Shown piece by piece: positions 1-8,804 of a DNA stretch of 64,000 bases (the first letter of the stretch is position 1; each line of letters begins with the position of its first letter). Under the pieces are notes generated by a model. The model was not told the DNA's origin. It saw nothing but the letters and a program-made list of their open reading frames with translations, and did not search any database. The DNA is from CAIVAT01 sp037133475 (lineage in GTDB: Bacteria > Bacteroidota > Bacteroidia > Bacteroidales > FEN-979), in contig JBAXOB010000010.1 of the NCBI GenBank assembly GCA_037133475.1, positions 39,691-103,690 on the forward strand, written 5' to 3'. The translations under genes and the position numbers were made by a program.

Positions 1-789
1 GGCGATGGACACCCCCTCCTGATGTGCAACGCGCTCCAGCACCTCCCGGTAGATATGGGCAATGGAGCCGATAAACCCGATGGGTGTCTGCCGGTAGTTT
101 TCATATCGTTGGATATGCGCCTCGAAAAAATCGCGGAACGACCGTTCAAGCAGCTCCTGGATAAAGGGATGATCCCTGTTGGGGCTGAGAAAGAGGCTGA
201 ACGAGGCCAGGAACCTGTTGGGGGAGGGCCTGTTGTAAAGAGAATTGAGGATATCCTCAAGGGTAAAGCCATACTGTTTGTCAAACGCTTCGCGCAGCGC
301 GGCGGGCAGCTCCTTGCGGAGATAGGCCCGCAGAAAGAGTTTTCCCAGGTAGGAGCCGGCTCCCTCGTCGCCGAAGAGGTATCCCAGCGAGTCAACCATG
401 GAACGGGTCGTGGTCCCGTCGTAATAGCAGGAGTTGCATCCAGTTCCAAGGATGCAGGCAATGCCGCTGCCATGGCCGAAAAGGGCCCGTGCGGCGCCCA
501 GGATGTCGTGATAGACCGAAATTTCCGACTTGCGGAAGAAGATCCGGATGGCATCGCGGATCATGCTGTTGTTGTAGTCGGTCGAACATCCCGCACCGTA
601 AAAATGCACCTCGTGGATCTGGTCTTCGACCAGGAAAGGGGCAAGGTCGGCCCTGATGACCGCCTCCACGCTTTCGGAGTTGTGGAAATAGGGATTTAAC
701 CCGCCGGTATTGATGGTGTTTTTCACCCTGGCGCCATCTAACAGCACCCAGGTTGTCTTTGTTGATCCGCTGTCGGCAATAAGTTTCAT
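1..789 (-). CDS. N-acetylglucosamine kinase-type ATPase (BadF/BadG family), C-terminus beyond window
   Basis: Read leftwards from the ATG at 789, 263 codons stay open to the window edge, so the C-terminus is missing. The N-terminus MKLIADSGSTKTTW is a phosphate-1 loop of the actin/hexokinase/Hsp70 ATPase fold. GGLNPYFHN, ILGTGCNSCYYDG (phosphate-2 type) and GDEGAGSYLG follow in the expected order. This is the layout of the BadF/BadG/BcrA/BcrD family and of bacterial N-acetylglucosamine kinases. In Bacteroidetes these usually phosphorylate aminosugars released from cell wall or glycans; that substrate is inferred from the family and is not visible here. The next gene on the right (866-1576) is on the same strand but unrelated, so no operon role can be read. 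Confidence 0.85.
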   Translation of the reverse strand, partial: MKLIADSGSTKTTWVLLDGARVKNTINTGGLNPYFHNSESVEAVIRADLAPFLVEDQIHEVHFYGAGCSTDYNNSMIRDAIRIFFRKSEISVYHDILGAARALFGHGSGIACILGTGCNSCYYDGTTTRSMVDSLGYLFGDEGAGSYLGKLFLRAYLRKELPAALREAFDKQYGFTLEDILNSLYNRPSPNRFLASFSLFLSPNRDHPFIQELLERSFRDFFEAHIQRYENYRQTPIGFIGSIAHIYREVLERVAHQEGVSIA

Positions 790-865
790 TGGTTTGGTTC
801 GTTTTTACAGTTTTGCCTGAGAATTTTTATCAATCCGTTTCGGTATGATAAAATGCATTGTCCAT

Positions 866-1576
866 CTAACCAGGGTTCTGCTCCCGGTTATCCATTTTTT
901 TTCTAATCTCCTCCAGCAACTCAAGCTGGATCTCCTGGATGCTCATCATCTTTGACCACTGGTCGAGCAGCAGGTGGTCGACCTTCTCGTGCAGGGTCCT
1001 GATCTCGATCTCCGATTTCAGGTTGATCTTGTAATCGTTTTCCGACCGCTGGCGGTCCTTCATCTCCTGCCGGTTCTGGCTCATCATGATGATGGGAGCC
1101 TGGATGGCGGCAATGCACGACAATACCAGGTTCAGCAGGATAAATGGGTATGGATCAAAGGGTTTGGTCATGATATACAACCCGTTGATCATGATCCAGA
1201 CCATCAGGATGGTGAAAAAGGAGATGATGAACTTCCAGCTCCCCCCAAAGGAGGCTACCTTGTCGGAGATCTTCTCCCCGATGGTTTCAGGATCGTTCTG
1301 GACTTTGGAGGAGTAGGTGATCATCTCATTTTCCCTGATACTGTTGATGACGGCATCTTCCAGCACCTCGATGCTGCCTTTTTCCTCCTCTACAATACCG
1401 ACGATATAGCGGATGCGGTAGTTGTCAAAGTCCTCCTTGCAGAGATGGCTGTTGTCGTTCCATCCGGGATGGTCGGCAATGATCAGCTTTTCAATTTCAT
1501 GGCGTATCCCGTGACCTTCGATCAGCTGGTCTCCGGGGAAGCTCTTTTTACAGATATCGCAGGTGATTTCGTTCAT
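866..1576 (-). CDS. DUF1003 family membrane protein
   Basis: A 236-residue protein. I place the start at the internal ATG at 1576 (MNEITCDICKKSF) because the open frame back to 1651 only adds a basic, low-complexity stretch. The N-terminus holds a possible metal-binding CDICKKSF motif. The conserved block GEKISDKVASFGGSW precedes two hydrophobic helices (FIISFFTILMVWIMING and PFILLNLVLSCIAAIQAPII), then the MMSQNRQEMKDRQR segment and a charged coiled-coil tail. This is the DUF1003 pattern. Its function is unknown; the family is an inner-membrane protein with cytoplasmic ends. No functional partner is apparent nearby. Confidence 0.85.
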   Translation of the reverse strand: MNEITCDICKKSFPGDQLIEGHGIRHEIEKLIIADHPGWNDNSHLCKEDFDNYRIRYIVGIVEEEKGSIEVLEDAVINSIRENEMITYSSKVQNDPETIGEKISDKVASFGGSWKFIISFFTILMVWIMINGLYIMTKPFDPYPFILLNLVLSCIAAIQAPIIMMSQNRQEMKDRQRSENDYKINLKSEIEIRTLHEKVDHLLLDQWSKMMSIQEIQLELLEEIRKKMDNREQNPG

Positions 1577-1669
1577 GTTTTTTGTTTTTTGTTGAATACC
1601 GGTTGATTTAGATGTTCCCAGTTTGTCTTTTTTCGTAGGAATCCTGATCATATAATCATATAGTTTACT

Positions 1670-1756
1670 TTAACCACAATGTTCACAATGATTTACACAA
1701 TGTTCACAATGGGGTTCTTTGTGTTCATTGTGCCTTCTATGTGTCATTGTGGTTAA
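1670..1756. repeat. Palindromic intergenic element, copy 1
   Basis: The termini are a perfect 12-bp inverted repeat, TTAACCACAATG at 1670-1681 and CATTGTGGTTAA at 1745-1756. The interior repeats the word CACAATG several times. A diverged copy lies at 2801-2886, so the two copies bracket the DUF3108 gene. It could fold into a long hairpin in DNA or RNA. Confidence 0.75.
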
Positions 1757-1870
1757 TTTTTCATTCTTTTTCTGAAATGTAAACTTTATTTTTATTTATA
1801 TGGTCTGTCCTAAGAAAATATGCAGGTCATTTACAATACCTATCTCCTCGTATGATTCCGATCAGTTAAT

Positions 1871-2698
1871 TTATTTAACAAGCGAGGTCACAGGGTTTTT
1901 CAAACCCTTCATCTCCTTCAGGTAAGCCTTGATCGTGCCAACGATAATCTTTGCCTCGATATAAACCGGAATTTTGTTGGCATCATCGGTCACCCACACC
2001 AGCACATCCTCTTCTCCCTTGAAAATCGTCCCCTGCACCATTTTAGCTGCGAACTTGATGCATTTGTATCGTTTTCCGTCGCCGCTTTCAACCGTTTCCC
2101 TCCCGATGGAGCGGATATAGATATCATAATAGGCCCCGTCGATCAAAACTGTCACATCCCGCTTTATCCCGGGACGGAAATCGGAGAAATCGAGCGTTCT
2201 TGTGTAATAAATGGACGAAAGCATGTCGAAGGCACAGGCCCTCATCGCCAGGGTGTCGCACCTGACAGGTTTGTTGTTGCACTTGGTGCTGGAGATAATT
2301 CGTTGTGAACCCTGGTCAAAGAAAAGGGTGTTCAAAATGGAATAGCCGCCTTCAAAGGTATAACGGCGGAAGTCGACAGAGTGAAAGGTCTCCGGATCGA
2401 CCCACGAATCATAATAGTCGCGCACCTTGAAGAGGACATCGTAGGAGGGGTAACTTTTCCCGGTGCTCTTAAAATGCCAGGCCTGCCTGCCGTGAACCAT
2501 CTCCTTTTCCGCGGAGAAGGTCACCAGGCCGGCGTTAACCCAAACCGGGCCCCAGTTGTAGGATACGGTGTAGCTGATCTGCTCACCTTCGCCAAAGACA
2601 TTGTTTACTACCGGGCATTGTGCAAAAACAGTGTGGGGAAAAATATATGCAACGGCAAGCCAGCAGCCGTAAAAGAGCCATCTTCTGAAATCCTTCAA
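1871..2698 (-). CDS. DUF3108 domain exported protein
   Basis: A 275-residue protein with a clear signal peptide (basic MKDFRRW, hydrophobic core, cleavage near HTVFAQ). The mature part begins with GEGEQISYTVSYNWGPVW and continues with alternating beta strands including WHFKSTGKSYPSYDVLFKV and FKGEEDVLVWVTDD. This is the DUF3108 fold, an all-beta periplasmic or outer-membrane-associated domain of unknown role. It stands alone between two copies of a hairpin repeat (1670-1756 and 2801-2886). The final residues are rich in lysine. No enzymatic motif is visible. Confidence 0.85.
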   Translation of the reverse strand: MKDFRRWLFYGCWLAVAYIFPHTVFAQCPVVNNVFGEGEQISYTVSYNWGPVWVNAGLVTFSAEKEMVHGRQAWHFKSTGKSYPSYDVLFKVRDYYDSWVDPETFHSVDFRRYTFEGGYSILNTLFFDQGSQRIISSTKCNNKPVRCDTLAMRACAFDMLSSIYYTRTLDFSDFRPGIKRDVTVLIDGAYYDIYIRSIGRETVESGDGKRYKCIKFAAKMVQGTIFKGEEDVLVWVTDDANKIPVYIEAKIIVGTIKAYLKEMKGLKNPVTSLVK

Positions 2699-2800
2699 AA
2701 TCCGCAGGTACTTATTGATTTATAAATTCTAAAATAATGTCTATTTAATTATGTATTGATTTTCATAAGAATCCGGTTCCCAAAACCAGTACGTTTAATC

Positions 2801-2886
2801 TAACCTCAATGTTCACAATGTTTTTCACAATGGTCATAATGGAATTCCTTGTGACCATTGTGCCTTCATTGTGTCATTGTGGTTTA
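2801..2886. repeat. Palindromic intergenic element, copy 2
   Basis: Same architecture and size as 1670-1756: TAACCTCAATG at the left end, CATTGTGGTTTA at the right, CACAATG words inside. The ends have diverged by one or two bases. It lies between the permease stop and the DUF3108 gene start. Confidence 0.7.
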
Positions 2887-2927
2887 TCTTGATTTGGTTT
2901 CAGGAAATCAAACAGTCGCACCATGCC

Positions 2928-4418
2928 CTACTTTTTATTCCACAAAAAATAGACAGGGATCCCCAGTATAACGATAAACAAGCCCGGCCAGGTATATTCA
3001 GGCTTGTAAATTAATAAGATTCCCATGACCACCAGGGCCAGCAGGATGTATATCAGGGGAATGACAGGGTAACCAAATGCCTTGTAGGGCCGCTCGATGT
3101 CGGGGCGGTTCTTCCGGAGCAGGAAAAGCCCGAAGATGGTGAGTACATAGAAGATCAGCACCGCGAAAACCACGTAATCGAGCAGTTGCCCGTAGGTGCC
3201 CGACAAGCAGAGCAGCCCGGCCCAGATGCCCTGGATCACCAGTCCTGTCGCCGGAACCCCCTTGCCGTTCAGCATGCCCACCTTTTTAAAGAATACCTTG
3301 TCGTTTGCCATGGCATAATAGACCCTGGCCCCTGCGAGGATCAGCCCGTTGTTGCAGCCGAAGGTGGAGATGACGATAAAGGCTGCCATGATCAGCACGG
3401 TGTAGCTTCCGAAAATGCCGGAGATGGATGCCGTGCCCAGCCTGTCGTTCAGGGCGAACTGCATCCCCCGTGCCGCCACATCGGCGCCATGCGGGTCTCC
3501 CCTGACCGGCAGTGCGGTGATGTAAACGATATTGGCCAGCAGGTAGAGGATGGTCACAAACAGGGTTCCCAGGAAAAGGCTCAAAGGGATATTCTTCCTG
3601 GGGTTGATCACCTCGCCGGCGGTGAAGGTGATGTTGTTCCAGGCATCCGACGAAAAGAGGCTGCCCACCATGGCCATGCCGATGGCGGCGATGATGGCCA
3701 TCCCGGTGAGCGGTAGGTGCTGCCCGTCGGCACCGGCCTTTTCGGCACTCCAGAAGATGGAGCCGTTCAGGTGGATGGCGGAGGAATTCGATGCAAAGGC
3801 AAGTCCGACAATTATAAAAAGTACCAGCAGGATGAACTTGCCGGAGGTAAAGGCATTCTGCACCTTCTTGCCCTCCTTGATCCCGCGGGTGTTGACCCAG
3901 GTCAGAAATGCGATCGAGCCGATGGCCACCAGCTGCACCGGTCCGAATTTGACAAAACCCAGGTTGAATTGTTTGATGCAAAAGAGTCCGAAATCAAAGG
4001 GACCGAATTGGACCACCTTCAGGCTGAACCAAACGACCGATTCTGAAACCCAGGGGATCAGCACCCCCGTAAACTTGGCAAAGGCCATCCCAACGGCTGC
4101 GATAGTGCCCGCCTGGATCACAAGGAAAAGGGTCCAGCCGTATAAGAAACCCGTCAGCGGGTTGTAGGCCTCCTTCAGGTAGACATACTGGCCGCCAGCC
4201 TTTGGAAACATGCCGGCCAGTTCGCCATAGCTCAGGGCGGCAAAAATGGTCATAAAACCTGTGATGATCCACACGGTCATCAGCCAGCCGGGAGAGCCCA
4301 CCATCCGGGCGATATCGGCGCTGACGATAAATATTCCCGATCCGATCATCGACCCCACCACGATGGCCGTTGAGTCAAACAGGGTTAACCTTTGCTGAAA
4401 TTCGTGTTCGGTGCTCAT
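2928..4418 (-). CDS. APC-superfamily amino-acid permease
   Basis: A 496-residue polytopic inner-membrane protein with about 12-13 hydrophobic helices. Helix 1 carries the glycine-rich signature GSMIGSGIF that contacts substrate backbone in LeuT-fold APC transporters. The segments YGELAGMFPKAGGQYVY and NPLTGFLYGW match the conserved loop and helix 3 of the basic amino acid/polyamine and LAT branches. FSSDAWNNITFTAGEV is the helix 6 region, with NPRKNIP after it. It probably imports or exchanges amino acids for fermentation; the substrate cannot be read. It stands alone on its strand, with a long regulatory and repeat region upstream (4419-5231). Confidence 0.92.
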   Translation of the reverse strand: MSTEHEFQQRLTLFDSTAIVVGSMIGSGIFIVSADIARMVGSPGWLMTVWIITGFMTIFAALSYGELAGMFPKAGGQYVYLKEAYNPLTGFLYGWTLFLVIQAGTIAAVGMAFAKFTGVLIPWVSESVVWFSLKVVQFGPFDFGLFCIKQFNLGFVKFGPVQLVAIGSIAFLTWVNTRGIKEGKKVQNAFTSGKFILLVLFIIVGLAFASNSSAIHLNGSIFWSAEKAGADGQHLPLTGMAIIAAIGMAMVGSLFSSDAWNNITFTAGEVINPRKNIPLSLFLGTLFVTILYLLANIVYITALPVRGDPHGADVAARGMQFALNDRLGTASISGIFGSYTVLIMAAFIVISTFGCNNGLILAGARVYYAMANDKVFFKKVGMLNGKGVPATGLVIQGIWAGLLCLSGTYGQLLDYVVFAVLIFYVLTIFGLFLLRKNRPDIERPYKAFGYPVIPLIYILLALVVMGILLIYKPEYTWPGLFIVILGIPVYFLWNKK

Positions 4419-4803
4419 AGACTTTTAGTTTCTTAACCTGTCACACGTAACGCATAACGCAGCAGGCGTGGCAATGGGGGCGTGACGTGCGACATACAGG
4501 TTGTCACTGTTTTTTGTTGCAATTTATGTGAAATTTTAATAGGGTAAACAAAATGAATTTAATTTCAGGGAACAGGCATGTGTTAAGTTTTATCATAACA
4601 GATTATCAGCGTTTTAAATCCTGCAGACTGCGCGGCAACTCAGCTGTTTTTATTATCACGGTACAGCCCGTTAAAACGTTTATCCTACCTTTGCTTAAAA
4701 TAATACCAAAATAAATGACCATAATTTGTTTTAACTTTATTTTGTTTTGCTACCCGCAACTGAAAGGGATGGCCCTGAAATAATTGAACATAATTTGTCC
4801 AAA

Positions 4804-5085
4804 CCTTATTTTTTTTCTACCACAATAAGTAACAAAGAATAGTCACCGATGCATGAAAGTCACTAAAAATCTTCATCATTCGCTAAACTGCGGAAAATCA
4901 TCGCTTCCCTCCACGGACAGTCCGCAGTTTTACGCTCATTCCCCGATTTTCTTTACGTGACTTTATTGAGGCGACTTGCCTGCTAGGTCTGGGTTATTCC
5001 AATATAATTAAGGCCCCATAATAAGACAGGCTATGATCTTTCCAAAATAATCTTTGACTGCTGCAATTGTAATCAATCAAATACT
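4804..5085. repeat. Dispersed structured element, copy 1
   Basis: About 280 bp shared with 17391-17672. Inverted repeats are nested: AAACTGCGGA (4885-4894) pairs with TCCGCAGTTT (4921-4930). The flanking AGTCACCGATGCATGAAAGT arm (from 4841) pairs with the region GTGACTTTATTGAGGCGACT (4957-4976). The whole can fold as one long, bulged hairpin. No coding frame is conserved across it. Its right end reaches the presumed promoter of the gene at 5232. The rest of 4419-4803 is AT-rich with no feature I can support. Confidence 0.7.
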
Positions 5086-5231
5086 ACTTTGTTATATATT
5101 TGTTATAGGTAAAGTTGCCGGTTGTCAATGGGGAACTCAGGTTGTTAATTATCCTGGTTTGTTTGGGGGTCCATGGTATTTTGTCAGGGAAACCGGCTTC
5201 CTGTTTCGTGAGGACTAAAAACTCATATAAT

Positions 5232-8057
5232 ATGAAAAACGTTACATTATTATTATCCGGCTTGATTCTGTTAAGCCTTGTCAATCAAAACACAGTCAAG
5301 GGTCAGGCTCCCGACTGGACGCGCCTGCTGCAAACGAATACCAATGGTGTGGAAATGATCAACCTTGTAACCGCTGATGCTGTTAATTCCTGGTTTGTGG
5401 GCAGGATCTGCGGGCAGGTTACTTTTAGTGGCATTGCCTATACCAGTGTCGGCTTCTACGACCTGCTCCTGGTTAAAATGGCGGGTTCAGGTTCGCCGGT
5501 TTGGGTAAAGCAAATCAATGCCCAGGCAGGAGGGACCATTACTCCGGATGCCATCAAAACGGATGGCGCAGGGAATATTTTCCTGGCGGCAACCTTTTCA
5601 GGGATTGTCACCCTGGGTGGCAGAACACTGGTATCGACCGCGTCGCAAAATTCATTTATGGCAAAGTTTGACAATTCAGGAAACTGTGTATGGGCCACAA
5701 CGTTTTTAAGTACAGGCACCTTAAACAGCGAAATTGCACTTGATGGAAGTGCCAACAGCTTCCTGGTCAGCAAATCAAACAAACTGTTGAAGTTTTCGGC
5801 CGCCGGCGTGAAATTATGGGAACAGGCCTTTGCCGACAGGACCCTGCAGGCGTTGGCAGTTGTGGGCAACCAGCTTTTCCTGGGCGGCACCCTCCAGGGT
5901 GGAACGACCAACTTTGGCACCATGGTTTTAACTTCACTGGGTGGCTATAATACCGGCTTCCTGGTAAAGGCCGACCTCGCCGGGAACTACTCCGGTTCGC
6001 TGGTCGTTGGCGGATCGACACAGGGCGACGGCTCCTCCGTAAGTGATATCCTGGCCGATAACAGCGGGAACCTGGTTATAACGGGTTGTTATACCAAGGA
6101 CCTGGTGCTTGGCACTGTTACCATCACCCATACCAGCAGGTCTTACTACACCTATATTGCAAAATGCGACAACAACTTCGCCTTTTCATGGGCCACATCG
6201 AGTTCCTTATTTCTTAATACCAGCCGCGAAATGTGGACCTACCGGCTCTTTTCCGACAACACAGGCAATATCTATGAGTATGGCATGATCGGCAGTTCGT
6301 TTCAATACGGGAATGTCTCCCTTAACCTGGTCTCCCGTGAGCAATTCCTGGTGAAATTCGATGCTTCGGGTAATCCTCTTAAAGGCTATGCGCTGCAAAA
6401 CAGCTCCTTCGACAGGACAATGGTCAACCCCTCCGGAAAAATACTGTCAGGGGGATACTTTAATGCCGACGGCGATGCCCTGTTTGGTAATTTCTTTATG
6501 AGCCAGTATGATAACAACCTGGTGGTGGAATGGCAGGATTTCTCCTCAAACTGTTTCTCAGGGAGTGCAAAGATCTGTTATATCAAGCATGATGCCGCCG
6601 GGAATACCTACCTCCAATCAAGGATTATCGGTCAATGCGACTTTTTCGGCACGCCCATCAATACCAGCCATTACCTTACAGTGGTTTCCAAACACGATGT
6701 TGCCGGGAATTTGCTGTGGATGAAGCAGATCCAGGATATCAGCCCACACCTGTTCGGATCCGTCTTCACCCTCGATAAAAGCAACAATGTCGTGACGGCC
6801 GGTCTCTTCCAGGGCAGCCTGGTCGTTGGGACCACTACCTTGTCAACCCTCCAGTCGCAGGAGGGATATGTAGCCAGTTTCAGCAGTGACGGCCAGTTTT
6901 TATGGGCGTCGAAATTCAATTTAGGCCAGGATATTTCTGTCGATTTCACCATTGCAACCGATAACGACCGCAATGTACTGGTTACCGGTGTCGCAGATCC
7001 TGCCAATTACCTGATAAAATTCAACCCTTCGGGAACGAAACTTTGGTCAAAGTCCTTCCCGATGGAATCCTACTATGTCAGTATGGTTTCGGCCGACGCC
7101 GGCAATAATATCTACATGACCAGCGAAATTCACCTTTCCGACCAAACAGGGTCCACGACGATTGGTTCCGTCACCCTCACGCAGACCTATAACGACGGTT
7201 CCACCGCCCTCATCAAATTCGACCCGAACGGGAATGCCCTGTGGGCTTATACATACGGCGGTGTGGCCGGGGCGACCTATTCCGATGGCTGGCCCTGCGA
7301 TATCAGGACCGACGGGGCAGGGAACACCTGGTTATGGGGCTGGTGTCCCGATCATGCGACCTTTGGTAACACCACGCTGACCAATCCCTACACCCCGAAC
7401 CAGAAATATTCCTATTACCTTACGAAGATCAGTTCTTCCGGGGCGGTCTTATGGGCGAAGGCGATATATGAGTCGACCTATTCATTCAACTATGGCGACC
7501 TGCTTGATCTCGACGCAAAAGGAAATGTCTATGTGGGAGGCCATTTTAACAAGAAGATCAACATCGACGGCACCGAGTTCCTGCCCGAAGGCAGCAACGA
7601 CTTTTTCGTTGTCAGGTATTCAGGGGCTGGCGTTTATAGCTGGATGAATACAATTCCTTCCAATAGCCTCATCATAAATTCACTTTCGGTGTTCGATGAA
7701 AATGTGGTGAGCATGGCCGGTTATGCAGGGAAAAATGCCACCCTGGGAAATTTCAGTTTAGTGAAAAAAGGTGGCTCGAACTGTATCGTGGCCACCCTGG
7801 GAAAGATACCCCTGCTTGTACCCGAAATTAATAAACCGGTAACCCACCTCTATCCGAATCCCGTGAAAGATCTTCTTTTTATCAAAGGAAATAACGGGAG
7901 GTATGCCGTATCAGTAGAGGATATGAATGGAATAACCGTAATCCGCCGGCAGGATGTGTCGGGCAGCCTCGATGTGAGTCGTTTGAGCAGCGGCGTCTAC
8001 GTTGTGAAACTTGAAACTAAGGATGGAACAGTTGCGGAAAGGATCATAAAACTGTAA
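5232..8057 (+). CDS. Type IX-secreted beta-propeller-like repeat protein
   Basis: A 941-residue protein. The frame is open from 5115, but the ATG at 5232 starts a proper signal peptide (MKNVTLLLSGLILL, ending near NTVKGQAP). The body is built of roughly 50-60-residue units with a recurring pattern of D-x2-GN-x-Y/F, a G-F/C strand, then FLVKFDASGNPLW-like text, the SBBP-type beta-propeller repeat style. The C-terminus has the Por/type IX sorting domain: LYPNPVKDLLFIKG, then VSRLSSGVYVVKLETKDG and a basic end ERIIKL. I infer export through the Sec system and then the type IX system, with surface attachment or release. Ligand or substrate is unknown. No operon partner. Confidence 0.88.
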   Translation: MKNVTLLLSGLILLSLVNQNTVKGQAPDWTRLLQTNTNGVEMINLVTADAVNSWFVGRICGQVTFSGIAYTSVGFYDLLLVKMAGSGSPVWVKQINAQAGGTITPDAIKTDGAGNIFLAATFSGIVTLGGRTLVSTASQNSFMAKFDNSGNCVWATTFLSTGTLNSEIALDGSANSFLVSKSNKLLKFSAAGVKLWEQAFADRTLQALAVVGNQLFLGGTLQGGTTNFGTMVLTSLGGYNTGFLVKADLAGNYSGSLVVGGSTQGDGSSVSDILADNSGNLVITGCYTKDLVLGTVTITHTSRSYYTYIAKCDNNFAFSWATSSSLFLNTSREMWTYRLFSDNTGNIYEYGMIGSSFQYGNVSLNLVSREQFLVKFDASGNPLKGYALQNSSFDRTMVNPSGKILSGGYFNADGDALFGNFFMSQYDNNLVVEWQDFSSNCFSGSAKICYIKHDAAGNTYLQSRIIGQCDFFGTPINTSHYLTVVSKHDVAGNLLWMKQIQDISPHLFGSVFTLDKSNNVVTAGLFQGSLVVGTTTLSTLQSQEGYVASFSSDGQFLWASKFNLGQDISVDFTIATDNDRNVLVTGVADPANYLIKFNPSGTKLWSKSFPMESYYVSMVSADAGNNIYMTSEIHLSDQTGSTTIGSVTLTQTYNDGSTALIKFDPNGNALWAYTYGGVAGATYSDGWPCDIRTDGAGNTWLWGWCPDHATFGNTTLTNPYTPNQKYSYYLTKISSSGAVLWAKAIYESTYSFNYGDLLDLDAKGNVYVGGHFNKKINIDGTEFLPEGSNDFFVVRYSGAGVYSWMNTIPSNSLIINSLSVFDENVVSMAGYAGKNATLGNFSLVKKGGSNCIVATLGKIPLLVPEINKPVTHLYPNPVKDLLFIKGNNGRYAVSVEDMNGITVIRRQDVSGSLDVSRLSSGVYVVKLETKDGTVAERIIKL

Positions 8058-8228
8058 GGCCGTTTTCTTTTTAGAGATTGGATTGATCCCTTTCTTACCA
8101 CTTATGAGTACTGACGTTCCATTATCTTTATAAATGAAAGTCAATAAGGTTGTGCGTTAACATTTATCGAGTAATTGAATGTTAATGACATAAAAGAGTC
8201 TGTTTAAATGACGCACCAAAGCCCATTT

Positions 8229-8364
8229 AAAGTACGAAATACAACGTACAAAGTACAAACGAAAGTGGGAAGTACAAAGTTCGAAGGACGAACAACGGCC
8301 TGCTGATCCCAAACTTTGTACTTCGTACTTCGTCATTCGTACCTCGTTCTTCGCGTTGTACCTC
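8229..8364. repeat. Heptamer micro-tandem array in inverted arrangement
   Basis: The left arm (8229-8297) is built of 7-bp words such as AAGTACG, AAATACA, ACGTACA and AAGTACA. The right arm (8314-8364) is the reverse complement style, CTTTGTA, CTTCGTA, CTTCGTC, ATTCGTA, CTTCGCG. The two arms can pair around a short centre. It yields only short spurious open frames. Confidence 0.7.
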
Positions 8365-8387
8365 ACAAACTGTCAAAGTCCGGACTT

Positions 8388-8480
8388 AAGATCTTCGTCG
8401 TTCGCGAAAATGGGGAAACCCATCGCACCGCCCCCCCGGTCAGACAGCAGTATTACGCTATACAGGTATTCAAATTTCCC
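8388..8480. repeat. Dispersed structured element, degraded copy 3
   Basis: The stretch beginning AAGATCTTCGTCGTTCGC and running through GGAAACCCATCGCACCGC to CAGACAGCAGTATTACGC follows the core of the element at 17391-17672 word for word, with several changes and one GC-rich expansion. Outer arms are not recognisable. It lies in the 747-bp gap before the protease gene, together with the heptamer array. Confidence 0.5.
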
Positions 8481-8737
8481 GGATTTTCCAGAACTCTGTT
8501 CTTTCCATGCAAACGCATGCCGGCAGCTATTTCCCACAGACCCTAAATATATAACAAAGTAGGAGGTAGTTGTTATGGTATATTTACGTACCTGGTATTT
8601 CTTTAACATATTACAGTTGTGTTTATTTAGTATCGTTTTAATTTTCACATATGTTTGATATAATGGAATCTAAAGCAAGATGATAGAAAATTCTTCAAAA
8701 AAAATATACGTTTGTTATATTCAATGTATCTGATTAC

Positions 8738-8768
8738 TTGACATTATTTAATTGGGTTTGTATATTTG
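8738..8768 (+). promoter_or_regulatory. Candidate Bacteroidetes promoter of the protease operon
   Basis: TTG at 8738-8740 and TATATTTG at 8761-8768 are separated by 20 bp, which fits the primary sigma consensus of Bacteroidetes (TTG, about 19-20 bp, TAnnTTTG). Transcription would start about 30 bp upstream of the ATG at 8805. Confidence 0.5.
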
Positions 8769-8804
8769 TTTTGATATTTAATGTTCTAATTAAAACCGGA
8801 ATCG

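Noticed and set aside
22..699. 225-residue plus-strand frame at the left edge
   Set aside because: It is the antisense of the aminosugar-kinase-like gene, which carries clear ATPase motifs on the minus strand.
3186..4272. Several 90-230-residue frames inside the permease on both strands
   Set aside because: Shadows in GC-rich third positions; the permease frame has continuous membrane helices and family motifs.
5095..5102. TATATTTG as the promoter -7 box of the type IX-secreted protein
   Set aside because: The nearest TTG upstream leaves about 25 bp, too long for the consensus spacing, so I do not call a promoter.
8356..8648. Short frames on both strands in the gap before the protease
   Set aside because: They fall in the degraded structured element and its flank, overlap each other, and have no recognisable domains.
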